From Zoroaster sp. YZ-2022 (taxonomy: Eukaryota; Echinodermata; Asteroidea; Forcipulatida; Zoroasteridae), in the NCBI GenBank assembly GCA_029582265.1, contig CM055837.1, positions 19,814,967-19,878,966 on the forward strand: a stretch of DNA of 64,000 nt, written 5' to 3'. The first letter of the stretch is position 1; each line of letters begins with the position of its first letter. Below the pieces are notes generated by a model. That model was not told where the DNA came from. It worked only from the letters and a program-made list of their open reading frames with translations, and did not search any database. Shown in pieces: positions 15,501 through 30,500 of this stretch. A program made the translations under genes and the position numbers.

Positions 15501-18500
15501 CGGATACCCGAAATCAGGAAACTTTCATTTTTGTTGAAAACATTCCTCCAGTGGTTTACAAATACATGTACTGTAATTGGTAACAAATTGACTTTTATAA
15601 TAGAGGATGCCATACTATCGATCTTTTCTTTATTGGAGTGTAATCTCTTGAATTTAAAGATAATTGTCTGTACGAGTGCATTGTTCAAGAGTCACAGATT
15701 TGTTTGCACCGCTCAAATGTTAAGTCCGAATTTTAAAAAGTCGTTTACGGGTAATTGGAACCGAAAAATGGAACTGGGTAATGACCGTTTCAGTCGGGTA
15801 TCTGGATATCCAGATACCTGGCACAGCCCTACGCTCAACAGGGTGGGGGACTGGGGGGGGGGGGGTGGCGGCGGCGAACTGGCACTGTGAGTAATACAAT
15901 ATATTTCAAAGTAAAAACAACTTATAATGAACAACCGGGCAAATCTTCAGTGCAAGGTTTGCCGACTGAAAACTTATTCTGGACCAATCCTTGTTCTAGT
16001 ATCTTTGGTGCTTCATTTGCCGACTGAGGCTCTAAATGCTGACTGAAAAAATTGGGAGTGTCACACCTTCAATTACCAGCAAAACGGGTGCGACTGCCAA
16101 TTCCCAAATACTCACTACCTTACCCTGAGGGTCTGAAACTTCCTCAAATGTTTCTCAAATCTCAAATGTTTCCTATTGACTGAAGATCAGGATGGGGGGA
16201 AAAGCACCATGGCTTTGAAACCATCCTGGAATGAAAACACTGGAATATCAAAAGTCCTTCTCAAAGAACCTAAAATATGTTTGATTTTTAATTTATTGAG
16301 TTTTTAATTGTTGTATTTTACATGTTTTTATAGCACCATGGTCACCCAACTGAAACCCTGCAGTCAGTGGCTTTAAAACTGAACTGCAAGGCAAGTAATC
16401 TGGCTAACCTACTTCAGCAGAGAATTCAGTCAGGCTCCCATGCAGGGGACAGACTGTATTGTGCGCCTTCCACAGTCCTACTGAGTGTGTCTGAGACGAT
16501 ATCGGCTGCCAAGACTCTAATCTCTTGGTTGGATAGGTATGTAATAGAATTCACTCTATAACCCTAACTCCCTAGGCCCGGATACCCGAAACAGCCTTAG
16601 ATAAAGTAAAGATCTTTACTCATGTTCAAACCATGAACAAAAAGAAATCATTACACGAATAAATGATCAATAAAACAATGATTTTTTTTTCTCATTTTTT
16701 CAGACCACCTTTTTCGAACAGTCCAGAAAAGGATTTCCAGGAATGCAGTAAGGATATTTTGCACTATGCCTTGGAGATGACTCAAGCAGTACAACAGAAG
16801 TCCGACTTAAAGGAGTCACTGGCCGAAATTATGGCAATTGTAAGTAGACACTAGACAGACACAGTACTCACCCTAAGTGCATTTCACGTGCAGATTTGAA
16901 GCTTTTATCAGTGATACCAGAATTGAAATTTTGGATGTTGTTTCTACTTTGCATTCATTTTACAGACCTCCCAACATGTACGATTTTTGCGTACTTATTA
17001 TGATTTTTCACCCATTTTATGCTTTTACGATTTTATTCTTCATTTGTACGATTTTTGACAATGCCGTTTTTAAAGTTTTTTAAAATTTCGTGCGCCATAG
17101 GCCGTGCAAGTCTCATGGGCGAGACTTAACACAGTCTATTCCTGTGTGGTCTGTTGTTCCCAGTCGTGCGGTTCGCATAATCGCATTCACTGTAATACGT
17201 TCGATCTCTGAAGGGCAAAGGAGGGACTGTCAACTAGTTTATGAATAGACGACAAGATTTGACCATACCTTTCTCTGTGTGCATTGCGACACAATGACTA
17301 CCGGCTTGAAGAAAGTACTATTTTTGAAAACTGAATGTTGGAAGGTCTGATTTTATGACAATATTTTATTACAAACTTGTCTGTACTTGTTTGTTCATAT
17401 CATAGCTGCTGAGCATACAGATTTACTGAGCATAGAAAAGTTATGTATAGCAAAAATAGGATACCAGCCAAATTGTCACGTAATTAATATTGCTTCTGGT
17501 TCACAGCTGAAGCTTGCTTAGCAGATATATTTGCTAAGGAATATATTCTGCTTAGTGGATCTACGAAATTGGGCCCTGTCTGTCCAATGCGATCTAATGG
17601 ATATTCTCCTGAAGACAATAGAGCATACTGATCGAAATGTTGAGTTAAGCAAAGGTTCTTCTCAGAACCCTCACTACTCAAAAGTGATATTTCAATACAT
17701 GGTGTCACTGCAAATCTCACTATATTGGATATTCATTATACACGCAGGAATGACTTTGTATTTTCAAACTGTTATTTATTTATATTTTTTCAAATGTTTA
17801 CAGGCAAGAGAGTTTGCAGCGATTGCAGACAATTTGATCAAGCAGTCGACGGACCCCTTGGTGATACAACCGACGACGATTGAGGAGGTTCGAATCAAGA
17901 AAAAACAGGCAGAGGAAGAACTGGTGAGCACTTCCAAACTGTGCCGTTTGGTTTATTTAAAACAATTTAAAAAAAAGTATCCTCTCTGAGTGATCTTGTG
18001 TCTGCAATGTAGTATTGTTAGTTTAGCATCATAATATCTTGGGGGGGTGATACCTGACAAAGGCATGTATGGGTTTCATGGATTCTGACTAGCGTCCCCA
18101 GAACAAAGATCTCTCGACTGCCGCTTCCCAAGATTAGCATCATTACTTTGGGCATGATTCCTGGTTACATGTATGGCTTTCATGGCTGGTAGCCCAGAAC
18201 AAAGATTTAACAGTTTCACATACCACCAGTCACTTGGTAGAGCCCTGGTATGGTAACTCAGAGGGGTAATGTTCTTCATACCCCCTTTGAAGAATGAATT
18301 AACCCTGTCGTTAACCACCACTATTTCCTCCTTTCCAGGGACTTTTTATCAAGACATCAACAATTGACGGAATTCATTACATAACAGGCACCAAGGATCA
18401 GGTTAGTAGAGTCATTCAGGAAGGCCCTGAAATTGTCTCGCGTCAAAATTAGTTTAATTAAAGTGTGGGTTTGGATTTTCTATGCTTTTGGGGAAAGCAT

Positions 18501-21500
18501 GACCTTCCAAATCGTTGATTAGTTCTGAAAAGAACTGGAGGTTACAACTCGACGTTTCGATCAGTATGCTCTGATTGTCTTAAGAACTAATTACTACTCA
18601 ATAGAGAATTTCACATGGTGTCACCGCAATTAGTCTTACTTACCCTCTTCACCACGCAAAGCTACAAGTTTTACCTAAATTGTTGATTGATTGTGGTGGA
18701 TGTGGGGGCATTGGGGGGGGGGGGGGTGTATTTCCGCCCTTTTTTGTTTAAACAATACTTGATGTTATGTGGATGTACAACATGTGACAACTTCACATAT
18801 AAATAACAATAATATAGCATCTGAGTCTTGCATAGAGTGAAATATATCACGATGCGATACTCTAAGAGGTTGTCATTGGGCCAATATCAATCCTTAAACT
18901 TCCTCAGCTTCCTGTACTCACTGCTACAGTGGCTATCAAACTCAACATCCGTCTCTCACAAGTTCCCTGCCTTGACATTGCCCTGGTATTCTCTAGGACA
19001 CTCCTAGTGTTCGGGCCTGAGATTTCTCAGGATTTTTCCTGATTTTAGGATTTTTAACAAGTCTTCCTTTGCCTCAAAATTTTCAAAGAAGAGAAGTAGC
19101 CACCAATGAAAGAAAGAAGTAGCCTGTATTGTGTCTAAACCTCTAGTTTCTTGTTTGTGGGGATGTGGAGAGTCTGTAAATCCTCCAAAATTAAACATCC
19201 AAGGAGGTTCAGGGGGCTTTGTCCTCTACACCAAACGGAGACCCAGGCCCCCTACCCATTTTTCATGATTTGTTTTACTTTTGTCAAATCACACCCTGAG
19301 TGTTAACATGGTCTATGATATCTGCTTAACACCTTTTTGTTTGTATTGTAGTCAGCTGCAAGCTTAAGCAGAAAGGTGGGCTCTGGTGATGAGTTGCTAA
19401 GAGTGAATGAACAGACTGTGGTAAGCATGAACAAATCTTGCTAAGCGATTTAATTTCAAATGATTAGAAATGTTCCCTGGGAGTGTAATAATGTATAGAG
19501 ATAGATGATGAACAAATATCATTAATAATTAATTTTGTCTGAAGTTCCAGATTGTATTCATCATCTTTGTCTGGTTCCCGGACTACCAATCAAATTTACC
19601 ATGAAAATAGCACAGTGTAAAAGGCACCAGTCTATTTTGAATGTTAGCCTCATTTGTTTCCCATAGACTTGTGTTAGAAAACCAAGATGGTTGCCCTATG
19701 AGAAAAATCTAATGAATGTAAATTTTAGGTGAAATATTTTAACTCCTTCTGTACCCCTCCTAGGTGAGCTGGGAGCACAGTAAGGTTATAGCAGCTCTTA
19801 AGGCTGATACTATGGGGGTGTGTCTCACACTCCGAAAGCGCCCCTGCAATCTCGGCTCCCCCGGGCAAATACTCCGACCTGGAACCTCCCCGTGGCCTAC
19901 AATTTTCGGCACGCCTCAACTGATGAGGAAAGACAGTTTCCCCAACCTGAAATCACCGGTGGTGAATGAGGACTTTCTCATGCCGACCTCACCGAATGAT
20001 TTATTGATGACTAAGGCAAGGAGGTAAAGATGTAAACTTTGTGTTTTGGAAATGTTTAAATGGTACAATTTTCACTTAATTTTAGTTGTCATTTACTCTC
20101 ACCCTGGCATTATGAACTTGTTGTGCTGATGCTAAAAAATTGTTCATAATTTTCCCCTCAACAGCAACAGCGACCCTGAGCCCCCATCAGAATCCCACGA
20201 GACTCACTCTGATCCTGAGTTGCTCATCCAGGAGGCAGAAAGAATCAAACGACAACGACGAGGAACGATGGGCGAGGGCCTCCAGAGGAAAGGAAGTAAA
20301 GGTCCAGTGACGACAGAGGGAAGACCGCGATCGCTGCCGATCAACACGGAGGATCTGGAAGCAGAAAGTAAGCTGTCAAGATCTCCCCTTATATGCCTGT
20401 AAATTCACCATACATTTTTGGCTCCTGTTTTGTCAGTGTTCCTCTTTCTTACTGTGTTTCCCTCCGCTTATTACACCACCCCTGGATCTGCCTCATTTTT
20501 GCAACCTACCGTCTTTTACTCATTCTTCTCTCTCATTGCATTTCAGTGGCATTAATGAAGGCTTCTGGGATCTCCAGTCGACCCAATTTTTCTCCCATCG
20601 CAGGAAGCCCACCTACCACCAGCAGCACCCAAACTACCCCCTCGCCACATGGAGACAAAACACCGAATCGGACATCGCACTGTCTTGAAGGGGCCCTCCC
20701 AAACAGTTCCTCCCTTGCAAATGAGGTTACAAATCCGAAGCCTGAACTGCACAATCCAATAGAAGAACCCTCTGGCCAAGAGATTGCGGGAAATCCAGGC
20801 CCAGACAAGAGTCAGAAACCTCCGGAACCAAACCAAAGAACTGAAGAGGAACCAGTAAAAGAAGAATCTCATTCAGCATCAAAGATTTCCCTGGAACCCA
20901 GTTCTGAGAATTCAGAGGCCAAGAACACTAACAACAATGTGGCATCCTCTGCCAGAAAAACCACACAACCTGAATGCGCTATAAGCTCCCCAGAAATTTC
21001 AACTTTTGATACCGAGGATTACGTGGTCGTCGAGACAGTACCTGCTTCACCAAAATCAGTAACGTATGTCATGTTGGCATCAGCATTTATTTAAGTTAAA
21101 CAAGTCTGCTCCCTGAACCTCTTCCTCTGAACAAGCTAGTGCCCCAATAGACTGATCCAATCTGTTAGTCAAATGGTACGAATGAACCAATGGGGTCACA
21201 TCTTTCCATGACAATTGTTACTATGTCAGTCACATGGTTTGCATTTATACAGGTGCGTGACCGAGTTTCCAGCATTGCTAAGAGTGGGCGAGGACTGTCT
21301 GTAACCGGATAGGTGTATAGTGTACAATAGTTAACTGACAGAAACAGAAACAGATTACTGTATTATATATCTTTCTGTAATGAAAACGATGATTCCTCAA
21401 AAGTGCCTACATCACTGTAGCTCATCAGCCTGAAGAAACCTATGAAGAGAAGATGAAGTAATGTTCAGTTTTAGATGTGGGAGGAAAACCCAGACAAATA

Positions 21501-24500
21501 TTCCAGGGAAAACACACGTAATCGGGTATTGACTGAAAACCCAATCCACATGTCAGCTTGGGTCTGAGTGGGATTGGAACCTGGGTCCACAGAGGTGAAA
21601 GGCAAGGAAAGGATCACTTGCCAACTTGACCCATTTATAAAAGTTACAGGATTGAATCCAATTGTATGGTTTATACAGAGAAAGATAAAATGGAAAAGTC
21701 ACCTCTTTGTGACTGCATCTGTAATAAATTAGTTTTTAATTTTCTTTTTTCTGCAGTTTTCTTGAAATAAGAAAAACCTCAAGTGTGTCATCTCTGCCAT
21801 CGCCGACTGTAAGTATCCACAACACAATCTAATGAGAATCACAATGGGGCTAGTGTCCAAAATAGTCTGGTGCCTATGATGTTATGAAACACTTCATAGT
21901 GATCTTAACCATTAACCTCAGGGAACTGGACAATGATATTTAATGCCATCTTAGTTTTGTTACACGAGTTCTTGAGAATCGGAATGAGGCTAGTGTCTAA
22001 AATAGTCTGATGCCTATGATGTCATGATACACTTCATAGTGATCTTAACTATATACCTCCATGAACTAGACAATGTTTTAATTATGTCATCCATCTTGGT
22101 TTTTTGACCATAAGTCAATGAGAATCAGAATGAGACTAGTGTCCAAAATAGTCCGATACCTATAATGATGTGACTCATTTCAGTATTATGTACCCTTACA
22201 GGGAAACTTGAACAAAATTATACAGTGTGAACAAATATTTTATTACAGCAATCTTTTATGTTCATTTCCTTTTTTAAAAAAACAGTTTGGTGTGAAACTC
22301 AGACCCAAGAAAACCAAACGCAAGTACAAGGTGACAAGGGAGGTCTCCTGCATTGACCTGGGACCAGGGGAGTGCCAAGGATGGCTTTACAAGAAGACAG
22401 CAACCAAACAGAAGTTCCGGTCCAACTGGGTGGAGATGTGGTTTGTACTGAAAGACTTTGTCTTGTATTACTACAAGAGCAAGAAGGTACGTCAAGGTCA
22501 GGGGGTCAAAGGTCAATTTAATAGAATTATTGATATTAATACAGCTAACATTTAAGCTGACATTTAATGAGGGGATCCTTAAAAATGCATTTTCTTTTTA
22601 CCATAAATATCCAGATTTTATAGTTTTTATTGGAAAATTAGTGATTTTCTTTTAGAAATGAAAACAAACTAGTAAAAGGTTACACAAAATAGATTTCAAA
22701 AGCTCGGTTTAGCAGTATTAAAGTGCTCAAATGAATTAATGGCAAGACCAACCATAATTTTATTAGTCAAAACTGTCAAAACATTCTTCTCACAATTTTC
22801 ATCACGTTAATGACACATTATTTGGTGAAACTTTCAAAGATCGATTTTTATTTTTTGTTTTATTTTATTTCATTGTCCTCAACCAACAGCGGTAAACCGC
22901 CCAATAACAGGAATGGATAAAAAAAAAAAATACATCAAAAATCTTTAAAATTACCAAAAATATATAGCAAACTTTAAACAAATATCAGTATAAAATTACA
23001 AATAATAAAAATTAGTTTTTTCTAATAATCACACATTAAAATTAGACATTCAGAACAGACACAAAGAGCACATCACACCTCCTGTGAAGCCTGTTGAAGG
23101 GGTGAAACCATGCTTAGTCACTTCAACATGGCTCCACGAGACGTGCAAATGTATATCTTTAATCAAAGACAGTAAGCGTACCCGTATAAGCAGTTTTGTG
23201 AACATTACCAATGTTGTACCTTCCCTTCAATGTACATTGTATATCTTAATTCAAAGAGAGTAAGCATACTCATAGAAGCAGTTTTGTCAACATTACCAAT
23301 GTGGTACCTTCCATTCAATGTATATCTTGATTCAAAGAGAGTAGGCATACTCATAGAAGCAGTTTTGTCAACATTACCAGTGTGGTACCTTCCCTTCAAT
23401 GTATATCTTGATTCAAAGAGAGTAAGCATACTCATAGAAGCAGTTTTGTCAACGCTACCAATGTGGTACCTTCCCTTTAATGTATATCTTGATTCAAAGA
23501 GAGTAAGCATACTCATAGAAGCAGTTTTGTCAACATTACCAATGTGGTACCTTCCCTTCAATGTATATATTGATTCAAAGAGAGTAAGCATACTCATAGA
23601 AGCAGTTTTGCCAACATTACCAATGCTGTACCTTCCCTTCAATGTATATCTTGATTCAAAGAGAGTAAGCATACTCATAGAAGCAGTTTTGCCAACATTA
23701 CAAATGTTGTACCTTCCCTTCAATGTATATCTTGATTCAAAGAGAGTAAGCATACTCATAGAAGCTGTTTTGGCAACATTACCAATGTTGTACCATACCA
23801 TGCCTTATAAATAGCCTGTTTATATTTTTTTTACAGGATATCAAGGCCAAAGGGGTCCTCTGTCTTCCAGGTTATCAAATCTCAGAAGCTCCAGAGTCAA
23901 AGAGAGAACAGTAAGAAAAAACTTATTCTTATTTGACGCATGTGCATAGACAGAAAGATACTGTCATTTTATGTAACGTCTTTTTTCCCAAAGGTTACAA
24001 AGCACTTTGGCACTTTTTGCTGCCACTCCAGAAACACTGGATCCCGGGTCTTTTTTATTGGTAATTTTGGCAAAACTGCTTCTAAATGTATATATCATCC
24101 TTTCATTTTTTTTGTGAAAAAAGTTTTTGAATAGTGGGTGCAATACAAGTTTAATTATTATGAAGTTATTATTATTTAAGATGTGATCTTAATCTATTGT
24201 TAGAAATAAGATGGTCAGCGAACAACACAATTATACTGAATTATTTCGCATTTTTATATTGTTAAATCTGAAGGTTCCTATCTTTTGTTTCAACAGTTCA
24301 TTCAAAGCAACCCATCACGGTACCAAGCCGATCTATTTTGCAGCACAGCATACGGACGACAGAAACAAATGGCTTGAAAAGCTAGGGCTGGCGGCCATCA
24401 TGTACTCGGACAAGAAAAAAGTTCGACAGTCCATTATTTTCAGGTCACAGGAGTCGGTGGACATGACTGACATGATGCGTAGTAAGCAGCAAAAGCAATT

Positions 24501-27500
24501 TTTTTTTTTTTTTCCTGACCTTTTGCATAATTCTTAGTTTTGTATTTTACTTATCATATAAAACTTGGGGTGTGATCCCTGGCTACATGGCATGTATTAG
24601 GTTTCATGACTTCTAACTAGCGCCCCCAGAACAAAGATCCCTCGATTCCTGCTTCCAAGGTTTAGCATCAAAACTTGGGGTGTGATCTAAGGCTTCTAAC
24701 TAGCACTGTTAGAATGTGACTAGCACCCCTAGAAAAAATATATTGAACATTTGGGAGACTTCTTACCATAGGGCTGGAGCGTTAACTCTGGTAACCACGG
24801 TAATTCATAGGCCTGTCTTCTTATCCCACTTTGGTAAATTTGTCTAAAATTCACTTAAAAATTTATTTTAAACTTAACCTTCAGCTAGCAAAAATATTAC
24901 TTAATAAGGATACAAATTTTGCTGCTTTCTTTCCTATTTTCAACATCAGGTGTCGATGGTTACCATAGTGAAAGCGATGATGAAGAAAAGTCCAGCGACA
25001 AATCTGATGAGACCTCCAGTGAGACAGGATCACCCCAGCGACAAATAAAACACAAGACCTCCCCGGAACCAGGTACCCCAACCTCTTCCCCCAAACTTTA
25101 CCTTAAAAAAGTTTTAGGAAAAGACGGAGGGACCAGTCACGGTGCCAAGAATTCTCCGAAAAGCAGCCCCAAAATTGTGAAACGTGTCCTCACTGTTCTT
25201 CGGAGGCACAGTCGTGGGAGTCTAAGTATCGACCCAACGGATATAGAGACTCTCGAGAAAAATGCAAAGCAGCGGAATTCATCCCCAATCGGTAAGAGGT
25301 GACCATTCTTCAGACTTAATGGTGGACATATAGGAAGCAAGATTCATTTATAAATTATTTCAAGTAGAGATGTAATTTTGTTGAGTGACGCAGTTTCATG
25401 TTTTATAGAAAATACTTTGCTTCTGTTTTCCCTAGAAGAAAAAGCATCACTAAACTCTACATAGTTTAAATCAAATTAATAAATAAAAATGTAACTCTTG
25501 GGAGTTGTAGTTACGATTATAGTTTCAAATTTTCATTCTGCCAACATTTTTAGTGATTTATCTTTGCTAATTTTCAAAATAAATCTTGCTTTCCTTTTTG
25601 TTCAATAACATTAAAATTGTAAGAATACGGTAGCTGGTTTTTCCCCTTGATTGCTGCTTCAAACTCTTGGTTGATTAAGATTTTGAGTGTAAAACCAGTT
25701 GCTGACCAGATTTCACAGCACTAGTCTTAACCCTTCACTAATGTTAACCCTTGTCAAGTAGCACGTTCCTGTTCTTGTAACCTGTTGTAATTGTTGTCTA
25801 GTAACCTTTTTGGTCTTAGTAATCTGTTCTAACCCTAGTAAACAGTTGGTCTGTCATCTTTGAAACAAAATATTGACCTTGCAAGAGGTGTATTGTCAAA
25901 ATATTGCCCCTAATGTATAACATAGTAAAACAATATTCAGTGAGTGATTTAGTAAAAAATGTTTCCCTCATTGAATGGTATAGTAAAAATATTGAATATT
26001 GCCCTCGGTAAATGACATTAAAAATATTGGCCCTTTGTTTTGTGGGTTAAATGCCTTATATGTTTTCTCTATATACTCAAATTGTCAGTGAATGATTTAA
26101 TGGTATTAAGTAAAATTTACAATTTGCTACAAAAAATTCAAGAATTGCAATTAAAAATTAGCAAATTATTTCAGGCCAAATTCACTTACTATTGAAACTT
26201 CTTAATAAACAACAAAAAATTCCTTGATTGTTCTTCTGTTGTTGCCATACTGTGCATGTTTTGCATGTTGAGATTAACCAGTTCGCGTCGGAGGCCGTGT
26301 ATACACGCAATTTTTTTTTGGACAGCGGATCGGAGAGCGTCTAAACACGCCACAGGATTCTCGGGAATATTTGTGTAGATTCCCGGTCGATGTGGCAACG
26401 AGCCATAAGCATACGGTGGAAGACGCGGTCTCCCCGGTCACGCTCTGGTGAGCACCATTCGTCGTGTTTGTGCAGTAAAAACAAACCCGCCACGGGGTTC
26501 GGAAAAACTTTTTTATTCCCGGTGCGAACTGGTTAAAGAAGCACTGTGACATAATTTTGCCTGAAATTAGCATAACATCTCCTCTCCCTACCCTCAGTTA
26601 TCACTCTTTTTGTCACCGTGTCTTTTTCCCACATTTCTCTGTGCATGTCATGGACAAATCGTCATGGACAAATCTATTGACCTGTCTCATTTTGCGGCCA
26701 TTTTTGCCAGATTCCCTGTTCACAATTTTTTACAAGGGGCTATTTTTCTATTCAGCCTTGGTTTGCTTTCTGGATTTGTATACTTGCTAAATTGTCAATA
26801 AAATATTATAAAAACCTTTCTACTTGGAGATGTTTGTGTAGTTTGATTTTCAGCATCCACATAGACTGGTGTCTATGATATATTGTAGTCCACTATATTG
26901 TGATTTCTTAGCAATGCATTTAGGAAACTTGACTGATATAGCAGTAGTGTTAAATAGTGAAGGGGGCAGGATATATGCCACCTTTTTCTAGTAATATCGA
27001 GTTATTTATAAAATTTCACAATTTTTTTTAAATTTTACTTTTTATTTTTTTGCAATTTACAATCAGGATGAGGCTTGTGTCTGAAACGGACTGTTGTGTT
27101 GCCTCTGATATGGGCGCTAACTTTATTGTGATTTTACCATGCTCTTTGGGAACATGTCAGAGATATATCCACCTGTCAGATGTTCCCCACCCCCCTCTCT
27201 TCCACGTTGTGCCACATATCTACCCTGGGGATTTTCGCAAATGAATTGTCCAATTCCCCACATATTAGGCACTCAAAAAGTGACAATCCTAAGGTTGGTA
27301 ATCCCCCACCTCGAAACAAAATTAATTAAATAAATTAATAAAATTAAAAATTCTATCAAAACATTTCCACATTACTAAAATCCCCACTTCTGGGTTTCAA
27401 CAATTTGATCAAAACGCAAGGTGACGCCATAGGCTGCACAAGGGATGGGGTGGGGAATGGTTGATAGGAGTATAATAATAATGGACACTTATATTGCGCC

Positions 27501-30500
27501 GGTATCCACCAAGTTTGATGCTCATGGTGCATGAACATTATTACCCCTGTCATCGGGCCAGTTATATAATTCCTAGAACCATCTCAACTCCCTGGGGAGT
27601 ATGAAACCCATGTGTAGTGCAACAAGCTTAATCAAACACAATTACCATCTCTGCCCTCAACAGTCCCCATTTATACTCCTGGGTGAAGAGAAGCAATTAT
27701 AGTTAAGTGTCTTGCTCAGGGACACAAGCACCATGGTCGCGGCCAGGATTCGAACCCACATTCTGACAAGTCGGCCATCAGAACACAAGTCTGATGCACT
27801 AAACCACTTGGCCATGGCACCTTACATGTAAAAGCATGAAGAATGTAATGTTTTCTTTCGATGGCTTGTTAAACTTGATGTATAAATGCACCTTGCACAT
27901 TAATTGTTGACTGTGTTAAAGGTATGATACAGCATTGGCAATTAAAAAATACAGGCCTTTGATTTTTGGATTTTTACAAATCTCCCTCAAAATTTTCTTG
28001 AAAGAACAGAAGTTTATGGGGATATGGAAAGTCTGTAAATCCTCCAAAATTAAGCATTCAGGAGACTCCAGGTCCCGCTACCCATTTTTCATGATATTTG
28101 TCAAATCACACTCCTGATAATCACAAAATTGTCACATTGTAATGTGAAAATTACTTGATATTATTAAGTCTGATGACGGCATCAATCTTCCCTTGAAGTT
28201 ATTTTGTCTGAGGTGCTTTCACTTTTAAGAAAAGTGAAATTTCATTCAGCATGAAACTAGGAAAGAGTACTCTTTCCCTAGTTTCCATTTTTTAATGAAT
28301 TTAAAAAAAATCGGATTTGATTTTCATTTTAACAATTAACATAACTTGAAACTTCCACAGGTTGGTTGTTGAATGTATATCTTTGATTCAAAGTAGTGCC
28401 AACATTACCAATGTTGTACCTACCCTGTTATAGTGCTTATTCCAAATGATGTAAACACATGTGGGCAACATTTAGCCGGAAACCTTTGTCATGTATGTGG
28501 CAAGGCGAATGTTTTGATCATTTATATACTTACAGTTAAGAGCTGTGTGACAGTAGAATAGTTTGTCAATTATGTCACAAACGATACTTCTGCCCACAAA
28601 AGTTGTCAAAAGCTGAACTCAATCTTGTAGAAAGCAGTGTTAGAGCGAAGGCTGGGACCCCCAAGGCCACGATTATTATTATAAAACAAAATTTGACAAA
28701 GTAAAATTTTAGTATATAATAATAATAATCGTGGCCTTGGTCTTGGAGGTCCCGGCCTTCGCTCCAACACTGGTAGAAAGTCAGCAAACATCGGAACATC
28801 AGTTTTAAGTAAATTGGAATAAGCACTATTGTGTATCTTTTCTCCCTCCCCCACCCTACCAAATTGCACCCACTTTTTATGATTTGGTTCAAAAGTATGT
28901 ATGAACTGTAGCACCATACACAAAGAAGTTGGAAAATGAAGAAACAAAAGAAAATATTGGTAGTTGTCCTTTTAAGGATGCCATAAAAATGAGTTACACA
29001 AGAGATAATTAGTTTTTAATTGAAAAATTAACGATATTAATGTGAAACTTAAAAACATTTTTCACTCAATTATTTCTGGAAAATTTCATCCTCAAAAAAG
29101 GTAAAAGTTAAAATAAAACAGAAGATCCAATTAAAATGTGATTAAGAAAAATGTGCATTTTTAAAAAGATGTTAAATCATTTTTGAATTTCATCTCATGA
29201 CTCAATATGAAAATGATGAACAAATTTATAAAAATTCTAAATTCCAACCCAAGCAAAAAGATATATAATACAAAATATAAAAATCATCTTTTGTTATTTC
29301 AAGTTTCCAGATAACTTCTTTATTTATGTGTTGCTTAAGAAATGGTCACCTTTTACAGACAATAAGAATATTATTTTTATATTGATGGATGTTTCCTGAT
29401 TCAGAACTGTCAGCATTTATCTCGAGGGCCACAAGGTACGTTGATATCAGTGTTGTTGACTTAAGACTTGACTGTCTGTTTGAAGTTTACAGGAATTCAA
29501 CACAATAGGGTTAGTGACGACAATAATCCCAGAAAGCATATCTTTTAACCCTCCTACAATCAGTGAAATTGTTGAAACAACCCATTCAGGCCACTTCAAG
29601 ACATTAGCTGTTGCCAGTGGTCTCCTATGGTTACCCTTCTGTGCACTGTCACACCACTGAACTTGCAGGGTAAAGTGGTCTCCCATTGATACATTGCAGG
29701 CCATACTAATATGTTCAAACATTTACAGTGGCCTTGGGTGATCGACACACAGTTGATTTTGTAAGATTACTTGGAAAGGACAGCAGGCTTGTACATGTAT
29801 GTACTGATGGTTGCTAAAGAACAGAATTTTGTGGATCGGAGTGGCCTCCATGTGTAGGAGGGTTAAAGCGAGTGAGCAGATCTTTCATGTTTAGTTGTAA
29901 ATATTTCTAAATGTATTGCTTTGTTATTTTTCCTTTCTCCTTTTAAAACGTATACTTCTTTTACAGATATACATTTCCTGAAATCATAACATGTTAAATT
30001 CATACATAAACAAGTTATATTTAGCTTCAGTTTTTGTAATAATAGTCTGCATTGTTTTGTTTCCTACATGTAGTTCTGTTATTTCATTACCTATTGTTAA
30101 TCTTTGTTTAAATAATCTATTGTTTATGTCATACATATACACTCACTGGCCATAAGTATTACAACATCACCAAAGTTCAGTTTGGAGAACTGTAATAATT
30201 TATTTTATTTTATTTACACAAGTTAAGACTTCTTGAAAGTGCCTGTTTTGAAGTCAATGTTCTTTTTTACTGTTCTTGCTCGGAAATTATGTAATACACG
30301 ATCGATGAAATCGGATTAAATGATCATCTCACCTGTTACTGTAAAGTGCTATTTTGAGCATGTTGCAATACTTTTGGCCAGTGAGTGTAGAAGTGGCTAT
30401 TTTAGGTGGTTTTGTTTTATCATTTACTTTTAGAATAGTTAATTTCATAATACTGTAGTGCTATTTATGTCATTTTAGATTTCTTGTAAAATTGTTTTAT

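Noticed and set aside
15408..15890. 160-codon open frame
   Set aside because: It runs through the hAT-like MITE at 15469-15831 and a G-rich run; the protein has no recognisable feature.
23205..23814. Long open frames of ~195 codons on both strands
   Set aside because: Produced by an 81 bp stop-free tandem repeat inside a CNK intron; no domain, no splice context.
29447..29722. 91-codon minus-strand open frame
   Set aside because: Mostly within the TTAACCCTCCTAC MITE; no domain.
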